Of a stretch of 64,000 nucleotides of DNA, positions 53,917 to 62,196 are shown in pieces. Position 1 is the stretch's first letter. Each line of letters begins with the position of its first letter. Source of the DNA: Desulfovibrio sp. TomC (GTDB lineage: Bacteria > Desulfobacterota > Desulfovibrionia > Desulfovibrionales > Desulfovibrionaceae); assembly GCF_000801335.2 (NCBI RefSeq), contig NZ_JSEH01000013.1, positions 62,001 through 126,000 on the forward strand, in the 5' to 3' direction. The notes beneath the pieces are model-generated. The model was not told the origin of the DNA. It worked only from the letters and a program-made list of their open reading frames with translations, and did no database searches. The position numbers and the translations under genes are program-made.

Positions 53917-54448
53917 GGGTTTCGGTCAGCGAATTTTTTATTCCTACATTGAGAAGGAAGTGGTGCGGGAGGCCAGGGAAGCCAACCGGGAACGCTACAT
54001 CGAATACATTTATCATGGCGCGGACAACAACGTCCACTCCTCAGGCGAGGATCTGCTGGAAAGCAATCGGCCGGTTGTCTACATCATTGTCAATGAGAGA
54101 GAAAAACTTCGGGTCAGCCTAAGCAAGATCAATTGCGAGGTCAAGAGCCATCCGGCCAAGAAGATTTTTCAGCCCTACGTCAAAAACAACCTGCTCTATT
54201 GTTTTGGTTTCAATGAAGAGTATATTCATACCTACTCCTTCAGCGATGTCGAGGAAATAGACATCGATAAGATCACCGCCCGCATCACCGAGACGGAGAT
54301 CCCGAAAACCATCGAGAACAACGTCTGGATGCAAAAGATTATCCATATCGAGAGTATGCTGTATGACGGCAAAGAAATCAAACGCGAGGAATTTCTGTCC
54401 CACCCCGTGGGCAACATCCTCGGTCCGGTCATTATCGATCTCGAATAG
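53894..54448 (+). CDS. Hypothetical protein, lower GC than neighbours
   Basis: 184 residues, cytoplasmic, rich in Ile, Glu and Lys and of clearly lower GC than its surroundings. RIFYSYIEKEVVREAREANRERYIEYIYHGADNN, DLLESNRPVVYIIVNEREKL and ARITETEIPKTIENNVWM are visible landmarks without a known motif. GGAGGCGGAGG precedes the ATG. A strong terminator follows, so it is a monocistronic gene. Function unknown. Confidence 0.75.
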   Translation: MKFTIEIKGFGQRIFYSYIEKEVVREAREANRERYIEYIYHGADNNVHSSGEDLLESNRPVVYIIVNEREKLRVSLSKINCEVKSHPAKKIFQPYVKNNLLYCFGFNEEYIHTYSFSDVEEIDIDKITARITETEIPKTIENNVWMQKIIHIESMLYDGKEIKREEFLSHPVGNILGPVIIDLE

Positions 54449-54471
54449 TCTGTCCGTTGCCACGGATATTG

Positions 54472-54501
54472 AAAAGCCCGGTGTGCTGCCGGGCTTTTTT
54501 T
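54472..54501 (+). terminator. Intrinsic terminator
   Basis: AAAAGCCCGG (54472-54481) pairs with CCGGGCTTTT (54489-54498) and a T7 run follows. It lies 24 bases after the hypothetical gene. Confidence 0.92.
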
Positions 54502-54840
54502 GTGGCGTCGGGAGGCCGGACGCGAATTGGCCGTCAATAAGGCTATCCCGGAGCAGAGCGCACACAGTGGCAGTCGGGGCAGGGGCGCAAACGAGCGGGC
54601 AACAGGAAGCAGATGGTGAAACCGGGTGGAAGCGGGGGCGACAAAAGATGGGAAAAAACGGCTTGCTGTTCCCGCAGGCGGGGCAGCGGTGGACCGGACG
54701 CAGAGGACGTCGGGACACGGCGGCGGGAGCACTCAAAACGAGGGTTGTAAAAAGACAGCGGCTTTTCCAGCGCCATCCGGCCAACGCACCTGAAACCGGG
54801 AGCGCCCCACGCCTGGGCCAACGCCCCCCACCCGGACCGG

Positions 54841-54880
54841 TTTCCAAAGGGGCCTCCCCCTTTGGCCGCTGGAGCAACGG
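54841..54880 (-). repeat. Gene-end repeat, copy 8 (AAAGGG type)
   Basis: CCAAAGGGG/CCCCTTTGG palindrome plus tag variant GCTCCAGCGGCC on the minus strand. It is not directly behind a recognised gene, so a gene may have been lost. Confidence 0.6.
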
Positions 54881-55003
54881 TGAGTCCCGTCAAGGGCAAA
54901 CACCACATGGTACGGTCCCGGTTTTTTTTCCCTCTTTTCCTACGTCACGTCCACCCATCGACTTGGCAGCGTACCCGGTCAAATTAAACAAACTTCCGGT
55001 GGG

Positions 55004-55046
55004 TTTCCAAAGGGGTCTACCCCTTTGACCGCCGGAGCATTCTTCC
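55004..55046 (-). repeat. Gene-end repeat, copy 9 (AAAGGG type)
   Basis: GCTCCGGCGGTC tag and CAAAGGGG..CCCCTTTG palindrome on the minus strand, starting 18 bases after the stop of the 56-residue gene. Confidence 0.7.
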
Positions 55047-55063
55047 TGTCTTTCCTGTCTCTT

Positions 55064-55234
55064 CTACGACTTACAATCGTCGTCCTGGCCGCTTTCAGCC
55101 AAAGCCCGGGCCAGCAGCCGGTCGGCCAGTTCTTTGATGGTGTGCCGGGCCGGATCAAGGCCGATGGACAGAGCCAGCTCCAAAATCTTGTCCCCGGTTT
55201 TTGCCGCGTGCCGAATCTTTTCGTAGTCCATCAT
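55064..55234 (-). CDS. Small hypothetical protein (56 residues)
   Basis: ATGATG start at 55229-55234 and a soluble helical product with MDYEKIRHAAKTGDKILELA, SIGLDPARHTIKELADRLLA and an acidic Cys end (SGQDDDCKS). It looks like a small three-helix protein, perhaps related to short regulatory proteins. The ribosome site is weak. Support comes from coding character and the gene-end repeat directly behind it. Confidence 0.6.
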   Translation of the reverse strand: MMDYEKIRHAAKTGDKILELALSIGLDPARHTIKELADRLLARALAESGQDDDCKS

Positions 55235-55339
55235 ACGCCGCGCCGCGCCTTGGCTTGAGGGATGGCCCGGAGGATTCCGAACCCTTGGCGACTCTACCCG
55301 CTTGCCGGATTGGAGGCAACGCCCGGGCGGGCGGCCGCC

Positions 55340-55774
55340 TCAATTCTTGAGGATGTGCATGATGTCGTTTGACGACAAGGTCAGCGGTTGCTTAAACAGC
55401 AGTCCGAACTCCGCGCCGTCCATCCAGCGTATGAGGCTTGGAAGATACTGGGCCAATTCGCCAAAGGGCTGGAGTTTGGGATTAAACAGCACGGTCTGGT
55501 CGCAGTGGATCGTGATGGGCATCTCGTCGTCCAGACGCAGTTTTGCGCCGCTGCGGCTGATATCGACAATGAACACATCGGCGCAGGTGCGTTCGGTCTG
55601 CAGCCGGCCGCGATGGAGCAGGGCCGAATCGCCTACGCAGATGCGTTTGGCCGAGCGCCGGTCGCCGCAGTCACGACACAGCCAGTAGGATTGGGCTGAA
55701 CACACCTGGGGAACATATTCCTGCCACGTGGTTTTGCCGCAATGCGGGCATTGCCGATATTCGATAAGTGCCAT
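55340..55774 (-). CDS. PilZ-domain protein with N-terminal zinc ribbon
   Basis: 144 residues from ATG 55772-55774. N-terminal zinc ribbon CPHC...CRDC, then a PilZ domain with RSAKR (RxxxR) and DISRSGAKL (D-x-S-x-x-G), the residues that bind cyclic di-GMP. The C-terminal IRWMDGAEFGLLF is typical. It is a likely receptor for the second messenger made by the GGDEF protein at 27526. Confidence 0.85.
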   Translation of the reverse strand: MALIEYRQCPHCGKTTWQEYVPQVCSAQSYWLCRDCGDRRSAKRICVGDSALLHRGRLQTERTCADVFIVDISRSGAKLRLDDEMPITIHCDQTVLFNPKLQPFGELAQYLPSLIRWMDGAEFGLLFKQPLTLSSNDIMHILKN

Positions 55775-55934
55775 GGGGGCCTTGGATACGTCGGGCCAAG
55801 CGGAAGTTTCTATGGTTCCGAAGTGGGTAGCATGCTGCGGATTGCGGGACAAGGCTCTTGCCGGGCGGCTTGACGGCAGAGCCCAAGGGTTTATCCTAGG
55901 ATAAGGTCGGCGGCTGGCCGGCAAAGGAGCGCGT

Positions 55935-56336
55935 ATGGCTGGACTTTTGACCCGGTTGATCGACATGGCCGGCAGGCGCGACGACCTCGTGGTCACCGAG
56001 GTCGATGACATTGATAGCTGGGGTTTTTTACTGTTTCGAGACGGCCGCTACCATATTTTCATCAACCGTTCGATCCGTGACTTTCGAAAGACCATGGTGC
56101 TGGTCGACGAGCTTGGGCACTATGCCCTGCGTCGCCGCATTTCCAGGCGTGAACGATTGCCGGGCGGGGCCGAGACGCTTATTGAGCGCATCCGCACGGA
56201 CAAGGCCTGTGACGCCTGGGCGGCCCGGTTCAGCCGCAGGCTCTTATATCTGGTGCGCCGGGGCTTGCACGGGGGAACGTCGCGTCGGCCCAGGCAGGGA
56301 CGCTATGATCCGTCCTGGCGTCTGCCGGCCAAATAG
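55935..56336 (+). CDS. Hypothetical protein with degenerate metallopeptidase motif
   Basis: 133 residues. VLVDELGHYALRRR resembles the zinc helix of ImmA/IrrE-type peptidases (HELGH), but the first His is Asp, so metal binding is doubtful. The rest is basic (RRISRRERLPGG, RRPRQGRYDPSWR). AAGGAGCG precedes the ATG. Function unknown. Confidence 0.65.
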   Translation: MAGLLTRLIDMAGRRDDLVVTEVDDIDSWGFLLFRDGRYHIFINRSIRDFRKTMVLVDELGHYALRRRISRRERLPGGAETLIERIRTDKACDAWAARFSRRLLYLVRRGLHGGTSRRPRQGRYDPSWRLPAK

Positions 56337-56348
56337 CGAACGGGAATT

Positions 56349-57860
56349 TCAGTCTACGGACAGGCTTGCGAGCAGGGCGGCGAGGCGGTCTTCGTAGCGA
56401 TGCCCGGCGGTGATGTGTTCCTGCCAGGCAGCGGTTAAATCCTTTCGCCGGTTCGGGTTGGCCAGGAGATCGGCGGCCAATCGGCCGGCTGCGGGCGGCG
56501 AAGCATAGCGTATGGGGGCAGTGAGTTTGGCCGGAAACAGGGTGAGCCCCGGCGTGGCGTCGGTTATAAGGCACCCCCCGGCCGCCCAGACGTCGAAATG
56601 GCGTTGGGTGAGTCCCCGGGGCAGCAGCAGGCTCGTGACGTTGACCGACACCCCGGCTCCGGCATACAGGCCCGGGAGCGCCCCGTAATAATCGACCGGC
56701 GGCCGCACATCGGTTCCCGGCGGCAGCAGTTCCCGCCAGCCTGGGTCGCCGTAGACAGTAAGCGGAGCGTCTTCCCCAACAGCAGTCAGGACGGCCGCGC
56801 GCTGGGCAAGCCCCGCTGTTTCGGCCCCGCAGCCGGCCTGCCGGGCGGATTTTCCCGGCCACAGCGCCCCAAGGCCGAGGTGGTCGGCCCACCAGAAAAA
56901 GTCCGGCCGTTTCCCGGCTTCCGCCATATCCCGGGCCTGCCCGGCCAGAGCCTCGGGAATCCGGCAGTCGGCAAAAAAGGCGTCGCGGCCGGCAAAAGCG
57001 CTTCGCCCGACAAAGACCGCCCGGTCGGACAGTCCCGGAGTCGGGGAGGCCCCGGAAAAATGGTCCGAGGCGGCCAGGGGCAGGTGGATGGCGTTGCCGG
57101 CTCCCAGGGCCCAAAGCGGCGCAAGAAAACTGTCGTCGGTGACGCACAGGGTCGCCCACTGCCAGAAACGGCTGCGAAACCGCCCCAGCACGTGAAACGG
57201 GTTGTCCACAAACCAGAGGACAAGCGGCACCCCGGCCGCCCGAAGCAGTTCGGCCACCAGTCCGTCGTCGTCAAGGCCCGTCCCGTTGACGCAAAGGGCC
57301 AGGGCAGGTTTTTCCCGGCCAAGGACCGCAGCCACGGCCTGGGCGCTGTCAGTGGCCGGGATGGCGGCCACGGGGCGGCCCAGTCTGGCCAGAGACCGGG
57401 CCAGCTGCGGTTCGAGCATCCCGGCCGGGTCGCGAAAAAGCAGGACGGTCGGGCTTTGCGGCGCAGACTCCGGGCGCGGCAGCAGGGCCAGTTGGACCCG
57501 GGCCCAGAGCGGTCCCCAAAATGACGGGAAAAGCCGGGTGTTTTGCCGATAGAGATAAAAGCGGGCTGCGCCGGCCCGCAGCGGGGCCAGTTCGGCCGGG
57601 TCCAGGCGCGGCCAGGCGTCCGGGATGGCTTTTGTCCAGGTCGTTCCCATGGCGGCGGCAAAGGCCGGGCATTCGACATAGGCGGCGGGCCGCCCGTCGG
57701 CCAGGGCCACGGCCTCGGCCGGATCGGGGCCAAGGCCAAGAAAAATCAATCTGTCACCGTCCCCAAAAGCGGCATAGGCCCCGGGACCGCCGGCCAGCGT
57801 GCGCTTTTCACCTGTTTCATCAATGACGCTTAAGCGCGCTGGACGGTTTAAACTGGCCAT
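56349..57860 (-). CDS. CgeB-like glycosyltransferase family protein
   Basis: 503 residues from ATG 57858-57860 (AAGGAAAAG upstream). Two Rossmann-like halves: VLLFRDPAGMLEPQLARSLARLG and PLVLWFVDNPFHVLGRF in the first, and GAGVSVNVTSLLLPRGLTQRHFDVWAAGGCLITD, the CgeB/DUF3880 C-terminal pattern, in the second. Probably modifies a surface glycan. Divergent from rlmE. Confidence 0.8.
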   Translation of the reverse strand: MASLNRPARLSVIDETGEKRTLAGGPGAYAAFGDGDRLIFLGLGPDPAEAVALADGRPAAYVECPAFAAAMGTTWTKAIPDAWPRLDPAELAPLRAGAARFYLYRQNTRLFPSFWGPLWARVQLALLPRPESAPQSPTVLLFRDPAGMLEPQLARSLARLGRPVAAIPATDSAQAVAAVLGREKPALALCVNGTGLDDDGLVAELLRAAGVPLVLWFVDNPFHVLGRFRSRFWQWATLCVTDDSFLAPLWALGAGNAIHLPLAASDHFSGASPTPGLSDRAVFVGRSAFAGRDAFFADCRIPEALAGQARDMAEAGKRPDFFWWADHLGLGALWPGKSARQAGCGAETAGLAQRAAVLTAVGEDAPLTVYGDPGWRELLPPGTDVRPPVDYYGALPGLYAGAGVSVNVTSLLLPRGLTQRHFDVWAAGGCLITDATPGLTLFPAKLTAPIRYASPPAAGRLAADLLANPNRRKDLTAAWQEHITAGHRYEDRLAALLASLSVD

Positions 57861-57915
57861 GGCTGCGTCTTTTCCTTGAAAGCTTGTTCGGTAAACGGTA
57901 TCGGGGTTGCCCGTC

Positions 57916-58572
57916 ATGAAAACGTATCGCGATCATTATTTCAACAAGGCCAAGCAGGAGAACTATCCGGCGCGTTCGGTCTATAAGCTCAAGGAGATCG
58001 AAAAACAATCGCGCCTGCTCGTTTCCGGCGCGTCTGTGCTTGATCTCGGGGCCTGCCCCGGTTCCTGGAGCCTCTACGCCTCAGAGCGCGTTGGTCCGGC
58101 CGGCCGGGTCCTGGCCATCGACCTCAAGCCCGCCGGCACGGCTTTTTCCGGCAACGTCACCTATCTGACCGGCGACATGCTCGAACCCGGCCCGGACATC
58201 CTGGAGGCCTTTGCCAAATTCGGCCCCTTTGACGTGGTGTTAAGCGACATGGCCCCCAACACCATCGGGCATAAGTTCACGGACCAGGCCCGGTCGTATG
58301 AGCTGTGCGAGGCGGCCCTGTCCGTGGCCGTGGCCCGGCTCAAGCCCGGCGGTTCCTTTGTGGTCAAGATCTTTCAGGGGCCGGATTTTCAGGTCTATCA
58401 GAAAGGCCTGCGCCTCTATTTTTCCAAGGTGCGCGTGGCCAAACCCAAAAGCTCCCGGCCCGAGAGCAAGGAAATTTTTTTCGTGGCCACCGGTTTTCAT
58501 GCGCCGGTGGGCCAGCCAGACGATCCCGCCCCCTCGCCCTTGCCGCCGGGCGAGGCTGGTCAAGCGGATTGA
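57916..58572 (+). CDS. rlmE: 23S rRNA 2'-O-methyltransferase (RlmE/FtsJ)
   Basis: 218 residues. SAM motif VLDLGACPGSWSLYA, and the K-D-K-E catalytic set: RSVYKLKEI, SDMAPNT, GGSFVVKIFQG and SRPESKEIFFVATGF. It methylates U2552 in E. coli. ATG 57916 is used in preference to the in-frame TTG at 57907. It may be cotranscribed with the YebC gene. Confidence 0.94.
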   Translation: MKTYRDHYFNKAKQENYPARSVYKLKEIEKQSRLLVSGASVLDLGACPGSWSLYASERVGPAGRVLAIDLKPAGTAFSGNVTYLTGDMLEPGPDILEAFAKFGPFDVVLSDMAPNTIGHKFTDQARSYELCEAALSVAVARLKPGGSFVVKIFQGPDFQVYQKGLRLYFSKVRVAKPKSSRPESKEIFFVATGFHAPVGQPDDPAPSPLPPGEAGQAD

Positions 58573-58641
58573 CCCAGACCCCTCCAGGATAGAAAGACGC
58601 ATCCCTCCGGGCGCGACCCCGGTATATTTCAAGGAGAAACC

Positions 58642-59376
58642 ATGGCCGGACATAGTAAATGGCACAACATTCAGGCCCGCAAGTCGGTCCAGGACGCCAA
58701 GAAGAGCAAGTTTTTCACCAAGGTCACCAAGGAACTCATGCTGGCCGCCCGGTCCGGCGGGGCTGATACGGCGCTCAACGTGCGTCTTAAATCCGCCATT
58801 GCCGCTGCCAAGGCCGTCAACCTGCCCAAGGACAAGATCGAGCAGGCCATCAAGAAGGGCACCGGCGAGCTGGCCGGCGAAAACCTGGAAGAGGTGCTCT
58901 ACGAGGGATACGGGCCGGGTGGCGTCGCCATCCTGGTCGAGGCGGCCACAGATAACCGCAACCGCACCGTGGCCGAAGTGCGCCACATGCTCTCCAAGGG
59001 CGGCGGGGCCATGGGCGAATCCGGCTGCGTGTCCTGGATGTTTTCCCAAAAGGGCGTGTTTTCCTTCCCCAAATCCTTCACCGAGGACCAGCTCATGGAA
59101 ATCGGTCTGGAGCACGGCGTCGAAGAAATCATGGACGAGGGCGAGGTCTGGGAAGTGCACTGCGCCCCGGCCGATTTCGAGCCGCTGCGGGTCGCCTTCG
59201 AGGCCGCCGGCATGGTGTCTGACGATGCCGAGATCGCCATGGTGCCGGCCAATGTCGTGACCCTTGATATGGAAAACGGCCAGAAGCTTCTGCGCCTGAT
59301 CGATATGCTCGAAGACAACGAAGACGTGCAGAAAGTCCACAGCAACGGCGACCTGCCCGACGAGATGTTGGGCTAG
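58642..59376 (+). CDS. YebC/PmpR-family protein
   Basis: 244 residues. MAGHSKWHNIQARKSVQDAKKSKFFTK in outline, YEGYGPGGVAILVEAATDNRNRT and FSQKGVFSF are the family blocks. YebC proteins are transcription regulators or ribosome-associated factors for proline stretches. AAGGAG precedes the ATG. Confidence 0.95.
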   Translation: MAGHSKWHNIQARKSVQDAKKSKFFTKVTKELMLAARSGGADTALNVRLKSAIAAAKAVNLPKDKIEQAIKKGTGELAGENLEEVLYEGYGPGGVAILVEAATDNRNRTVAEVRHMLSKGGGAMGESGCVSWMFSQKGVFSFPKSFTEDQLMEIGLEHGVEEIMDEGEVWEVHCAPADFEPLRVAFEAAGMVSDDAEIAMVPANVVTLDMENGQKLLRLIDMLEDNEDVQKVHSNGDLPDEMLG

Positions 59377-59403
59377 GGCTGGAGTCGGAGAGAGAAGAAA
59401 GAG

Positions 59404-59440
59404 CGCCCGGCGGCCGGGGGGATACTCCCCCCGGCCGCCT
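59404..59440 (+). repeat. Gene-end repeat, copy 10 (variant)
   Basis: GCCCGGCGGCC, then GGGGGGATACTCCCCCC, then GGCCGCC, 27 bases after the YebC gene and in its direction. Confidence 0.65.
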
Positions 59441-59485
59441 TGATGGGAAACGTTTTTTGAGGGGCTCTCGGCGCTCCCATCCAAG

Positions 59486-59552
59486 GGTAAAGGGGGACGC
59501 CAAACGGCGGCATGGCTTACGGCCTTGCCGCCGTTTGGCGTCCCCCTTTACC
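59486..59552. repeat. Perfect 27-bp inverted repeat
   Basis: Arms 59486-59512 and 59526-59552 are exact complements (GGTAAAGGGGGACGCC... outward), spacer 13. It lies between convergent YebC and alcohol dehydrogenase genes and can form a very stable hairpin on either strand, either as a terminator or as a small mobile or REP-like element. Confidence 0.8.
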
Positions 59553-59593
59553 TTTGTCAGGGAGGGGGCCGCTGGGGCCTTCTTTCCTCCTCC

Positions 59594-60751
59594 TCACTCC
59601 AGGGCGGCGGCGACGATGCCGGCCAGTTCCTCGTGGGTGAGGACTATGGGATTGCCTTGCATACTGCTGGCCCGTGAGGCTTTTTCGACCAGGAGCGGGA
59701 TGTCGCTGGCCGTCACGCCCAGTCGGGAAAGCGGGGGAGCGCCCAGCCGGCGGCAGGTGGCATGCAGCCAGGCCAGACCATCCTCAGGGGATGCGTGAGG
59801 CGCGCCGGTTACGATGGCGGCAGCGGCGGCATAGGCGCAAAGGGCCGGGGAGGCGGGGGCGCGGCTGCGCAACGCCCGGATATTGGCCGCCGTGACGAAC
59901 GGCAGCAGACTGGCGCAGACCTGTCCGTGCGGAGCATTGAAAAGCCCCCCCAGCGGCGCGGCGAATCCGTGCACGGCGCCGAGCTTGGCATTGGCCAGGG
60001 CCATGCCGCCAAGGAGGCTGGCCAGGGCCATGTCCTCGCGGGCCTCAAGGTTGGTTCCGTCGTCGTAGGCGGCAAGGAGCGCCCGGGAGGCCCGGCCCAG
60101 GCCCTCCCGACACAGGGCGTCGGTCATGGGATTGGCCTTGTTGGACACGAATGCCTCCAGGAGCTGGGTCAGGGCGTCGAGTCCCGTGGCCGCAGTCACG
60201 GCGGGCGGCATGGAAACGGTGAGCAGAGGATCGATAAGGGCCACGTCGGGCAGCATCATGGGGGAGCGCAGGCTGACTTTCACCCGTTCCCCGGGGACGG
60301 TTAAAACGGCGTTGGCTGTGGCTTCGGCCCCGGTGCCGGCCGTGGTCGGCACGGCCAGGAGAGGCAGCGGGCGCTGGCTTAAGGGCCGACCCGCGCCGAC
60401 CACTTCGAGATAGGCGAAAATATCCTCGGTATTGGTCGCCAGGGCGGCCACGGCCTTGGCTGTATCCAGCGCACCGCCGCCGCCGAGGCCGAGAACAACG
60501 TCGCAGCCGTTCTCCCGGGCCAGACGGGCGCCGGCCATGGCTGTCTCGACGCGGGGTTCCCCGGCCACAGGGAAGACCGTCACCGTGCAGCCGGCCTGGC
60601 GCAAGGCGTCGAGCACCCCCCCGTGTCGGGTCGGATTGGCTCCGGTGACAACAAGCGGGGTACGGCCGTGGGCGGCCACGAGTTGGGGCAACTGCCGGGC
60701 TGTGTCCCGGCCGAAGATGACCTTGCCTGGGGTGGTGAAGGTAAAGTTCAT
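59594..60751 (-). CDS. Iron-containing alcohol dehydrogenase
   Basis: 385 residues from ATG 60749-60751. GLGGGGALDTAKAVA (NAD-binding), VPTTAGTGAEATANAVLT, the metal ligands Asp in LPDVALIDP and His residues in GAVHGFAAPLGGLFNAPHG, are standard for Fe-ADH family III. Desulfovibrio use such enzymes to oxidise or produce alcohols. Substrate not specified. Confidence 0.93.
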   Translation of the reverse strand: MNFTFTTPGKVIFGRDTARQLPQLVAAHGRTPLVVTGANPTRHGGVLDALRQAGCTVTVFPVAGEPRVETAMAGARLARENGCDVVLGLGGGGALDTAKAVAALATNTEDIFAYLEVVGAGRPLSQRPLPLLAVPTTAGTGAEATANAVLTVPGERVKVSLRSPMMLPDVALIDPLLTVSMPPAVTAATGLDALTQLLEAFVSNKANPMTDALCREGLGRASRALLAAYDDGTNLEAREDMALASLLGGMALANAKLGAVHGFAAPLGGLFNAPHGQVCASLLPFVTAANIRALRSRAPASPALCAYAAAAAIVTGAPHASPEDGLAWLHATCRRLGAPPLSRLGVTASDIPLLVEKASRASSMQGNPIVLTHEELAGIVAAALE

Positions 60752-60936
60752 GGCGGCAGTATGGCCTGCCGGCCGGCGGGACACAAGGGGTGCAGGTGAC
60801 GCAAACGGTCGACATATGGCCAGATATGAGTTGAAGGTGCAGCACACGGGCCTGGGAGCGCATCACTAGTCAGTAGACTGGCTGGCCATGCCCCAGGCCG
60901 GTTACAGTGAGCACTGCTGGCTGGACCCAAGGCCGG

Positions 60937-61299
60937 TTAGATCGCTTTGTCTGCTCGCAGCAAGAGTTCCAGCCAGCGAAAGAGCGCTTGCCCAAGTTTA
61001 TCGAGCAGCACGGCTAGTGAAAAAAACAGGGCCAAAAGAATAACGAGGGGCAGCCTGACGCAGGAGATGAAGATGGTATTGAGCACGATGCAGCGGGGCG
61101 GCAGGAGATATTTGTACACGCCCGGGTACAGACTGGCGAGGCTCATATCTGGGAGCCCTCCGTGCCAGAGAAGTGAATAGAGGGCGTAGCCAGCGCAGAG
61201 CGCTGTCCCGATTCCGAACGCACCCAGTATGCAGACCCTCACAGCCAAGAGTATCGTCCCCAGGACGGCGCCGATAATACGGACCATGCGCCGCAGCAT
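60937..61299 (-). CDS. Small membrane protein of unknown function
   Basis: 120 residues, GGAGG upstream of the ATG. Three hydrophobic helices (IIGAVLGTILLAVRVCILGAF, ALCAGYALYSLLW, LPLVILLALFFSLAVLL) with a basic N-terminus (MLRRMVR). No family recognised. It is isolated at the left edge of the non-coding region before the tRNA fragment. Confidence 0.6.
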   Translation of the reverse strand: MLRRMVRIIGAVLGTILLAVRVCILGAFGIGTALCAGYALYSLLWHGGLPDMSLASLYPGVYKYLLPPRCIVLNTIFISCVRLPLVILLALFFSLAVLLDKLGQALFRWLELLLRADKAI

Positions 61300-61951
61300 A
61301 CGCTGCTACGCCTCCGCTGACCAGGGGCGTGATGGAACGTGCGGGTATCGATATCGACGGCGGCCTTCCAGCGGGGGCCGGCCGTCGCGCAGCGGCTGCG
61401 ATCTCCCACCGTCTTTTGAGGGAAACTGCGGCTGGGCCGGCACGAGCCACCGCACCCAGGCAGATCCGGCCGGGGTGAGGTGGTTCGGGTTGATTGGACA
61501 GGTTAGCGGCGGAGTTAAGCTACAGTCTAGTTGATGCCAATGCCGCCTTTGAGGCCGAGTGGCCATCCCGGTATCCTTGACCCCCGGGTGAATTCAAGGC
61601 TGGTGAACTGCGATCCCTGCTTACCACCTTCTCCCCCAACCCGCAGTCGTCTGTGCATTGCGTAGCGCCTCGCCGAGACCTCATCGCACGGCTCATTTCG
61701 CTCGCTCGATTCAGCCCAGCCCACAGCTTTCAAAATTTCAAATTCACCTTAGATTCGACTCAACATGCTGAAATCGCACAAAATGTGTCACATATCGGCG
61801 TTCAAATCCGTTCAAAACATTTCAACACACTTAAATAACATAAGAATGTCCTGGCAGTGTCAAAACTCATAAAAAAATGGGGAAAGGGGGGATTGCGGAT
61901 AAATCGGGTCCGCCAACAGAGCCAACAGGCAGGGGCATCTGAATAACGAAA
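61300..61951. other. Gene-poor region before the tRNA fragment
   Basis: About 650 bases with no convincing gene. The part from 61740 is AT-rich, with an ACA/AAC-rich stretch and a short CCAACAG direct repeat near 61912-61927. It may be junction debris from integration events. Confidence 0.5.
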
Positions 61952-61983
61952 AAGGGGCCAGGACCATCGGTCCTAGCCCCTTG
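61952..61983 (-). terminator. tRNA terminator
   Basis: On the minus strand: AAGGGGCTAGGACC, loop, GGTCCTGGCCCCTT followed by TTTCGTT; one mismatch. It follows the tRNA 3' half by six bases. Confidence 0.8.
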
Positions 61984-61989
61984 AAATAC

Positions 61990-62035
61990 TGGAGCCAGCA
62001 TGGAGACTCGAACTCCAGACCTGCTGATTACGAAG
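61990..62035 (-). other. 3' half of a tRNA gene (anticodon CGT, probably tRNA-Thr); integration site
   Basis: On the minus strand the sequence runs CTTCGTAATCAG (anticodon loop with CGT), variable AGGTC, T-arm TGGAG-TTCGAGT-CTCCA, acceptor TGCTGGC, T, CCA. The 5' half is absent: the sequence beyond 62035 is unrelated and AT-richer. Elements that integrate into tRNA 3' ends leave such a duplicate at the far end, so this is best read as an att site. The island then lies to the right, and the intact tRNA is outside the window. Confidence 0.75.
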
Positions 62036-62196
62036 ACACAAAAGTTGGCTCATTACATTGATTTCATTGGCCTATTTGGGCTATTCACATGATCATTTGT
62101 TGGCGGCCAGCCAACAAGATAATGCCGCGCGCAATGAAGCCTTTGGCTATTATTTTGGTTAATATTTGGCTGTGACGTGCATTACAAGTCAACTCA

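Larger units (their letters stand above)
54502..55063. other. Intergenic region with two gene-end repeats
   Basis: Holds repeat copies at 54841-54880 and 55004-55046. The open frames here show no family features, so no gene is called. Confidence 0.5.

Noticed and set aside
54119-54908. Minus-strand Cys-rich frames
   Set aside because: They overlap the end of a real gene and its terminator, and the cysteine pattern is irregular.
61527-61733. 68-codon frame before the tRNA fragment
   Set aside because: It has no known motif and no ribosome site; the region looks like non-coding junction DNA.
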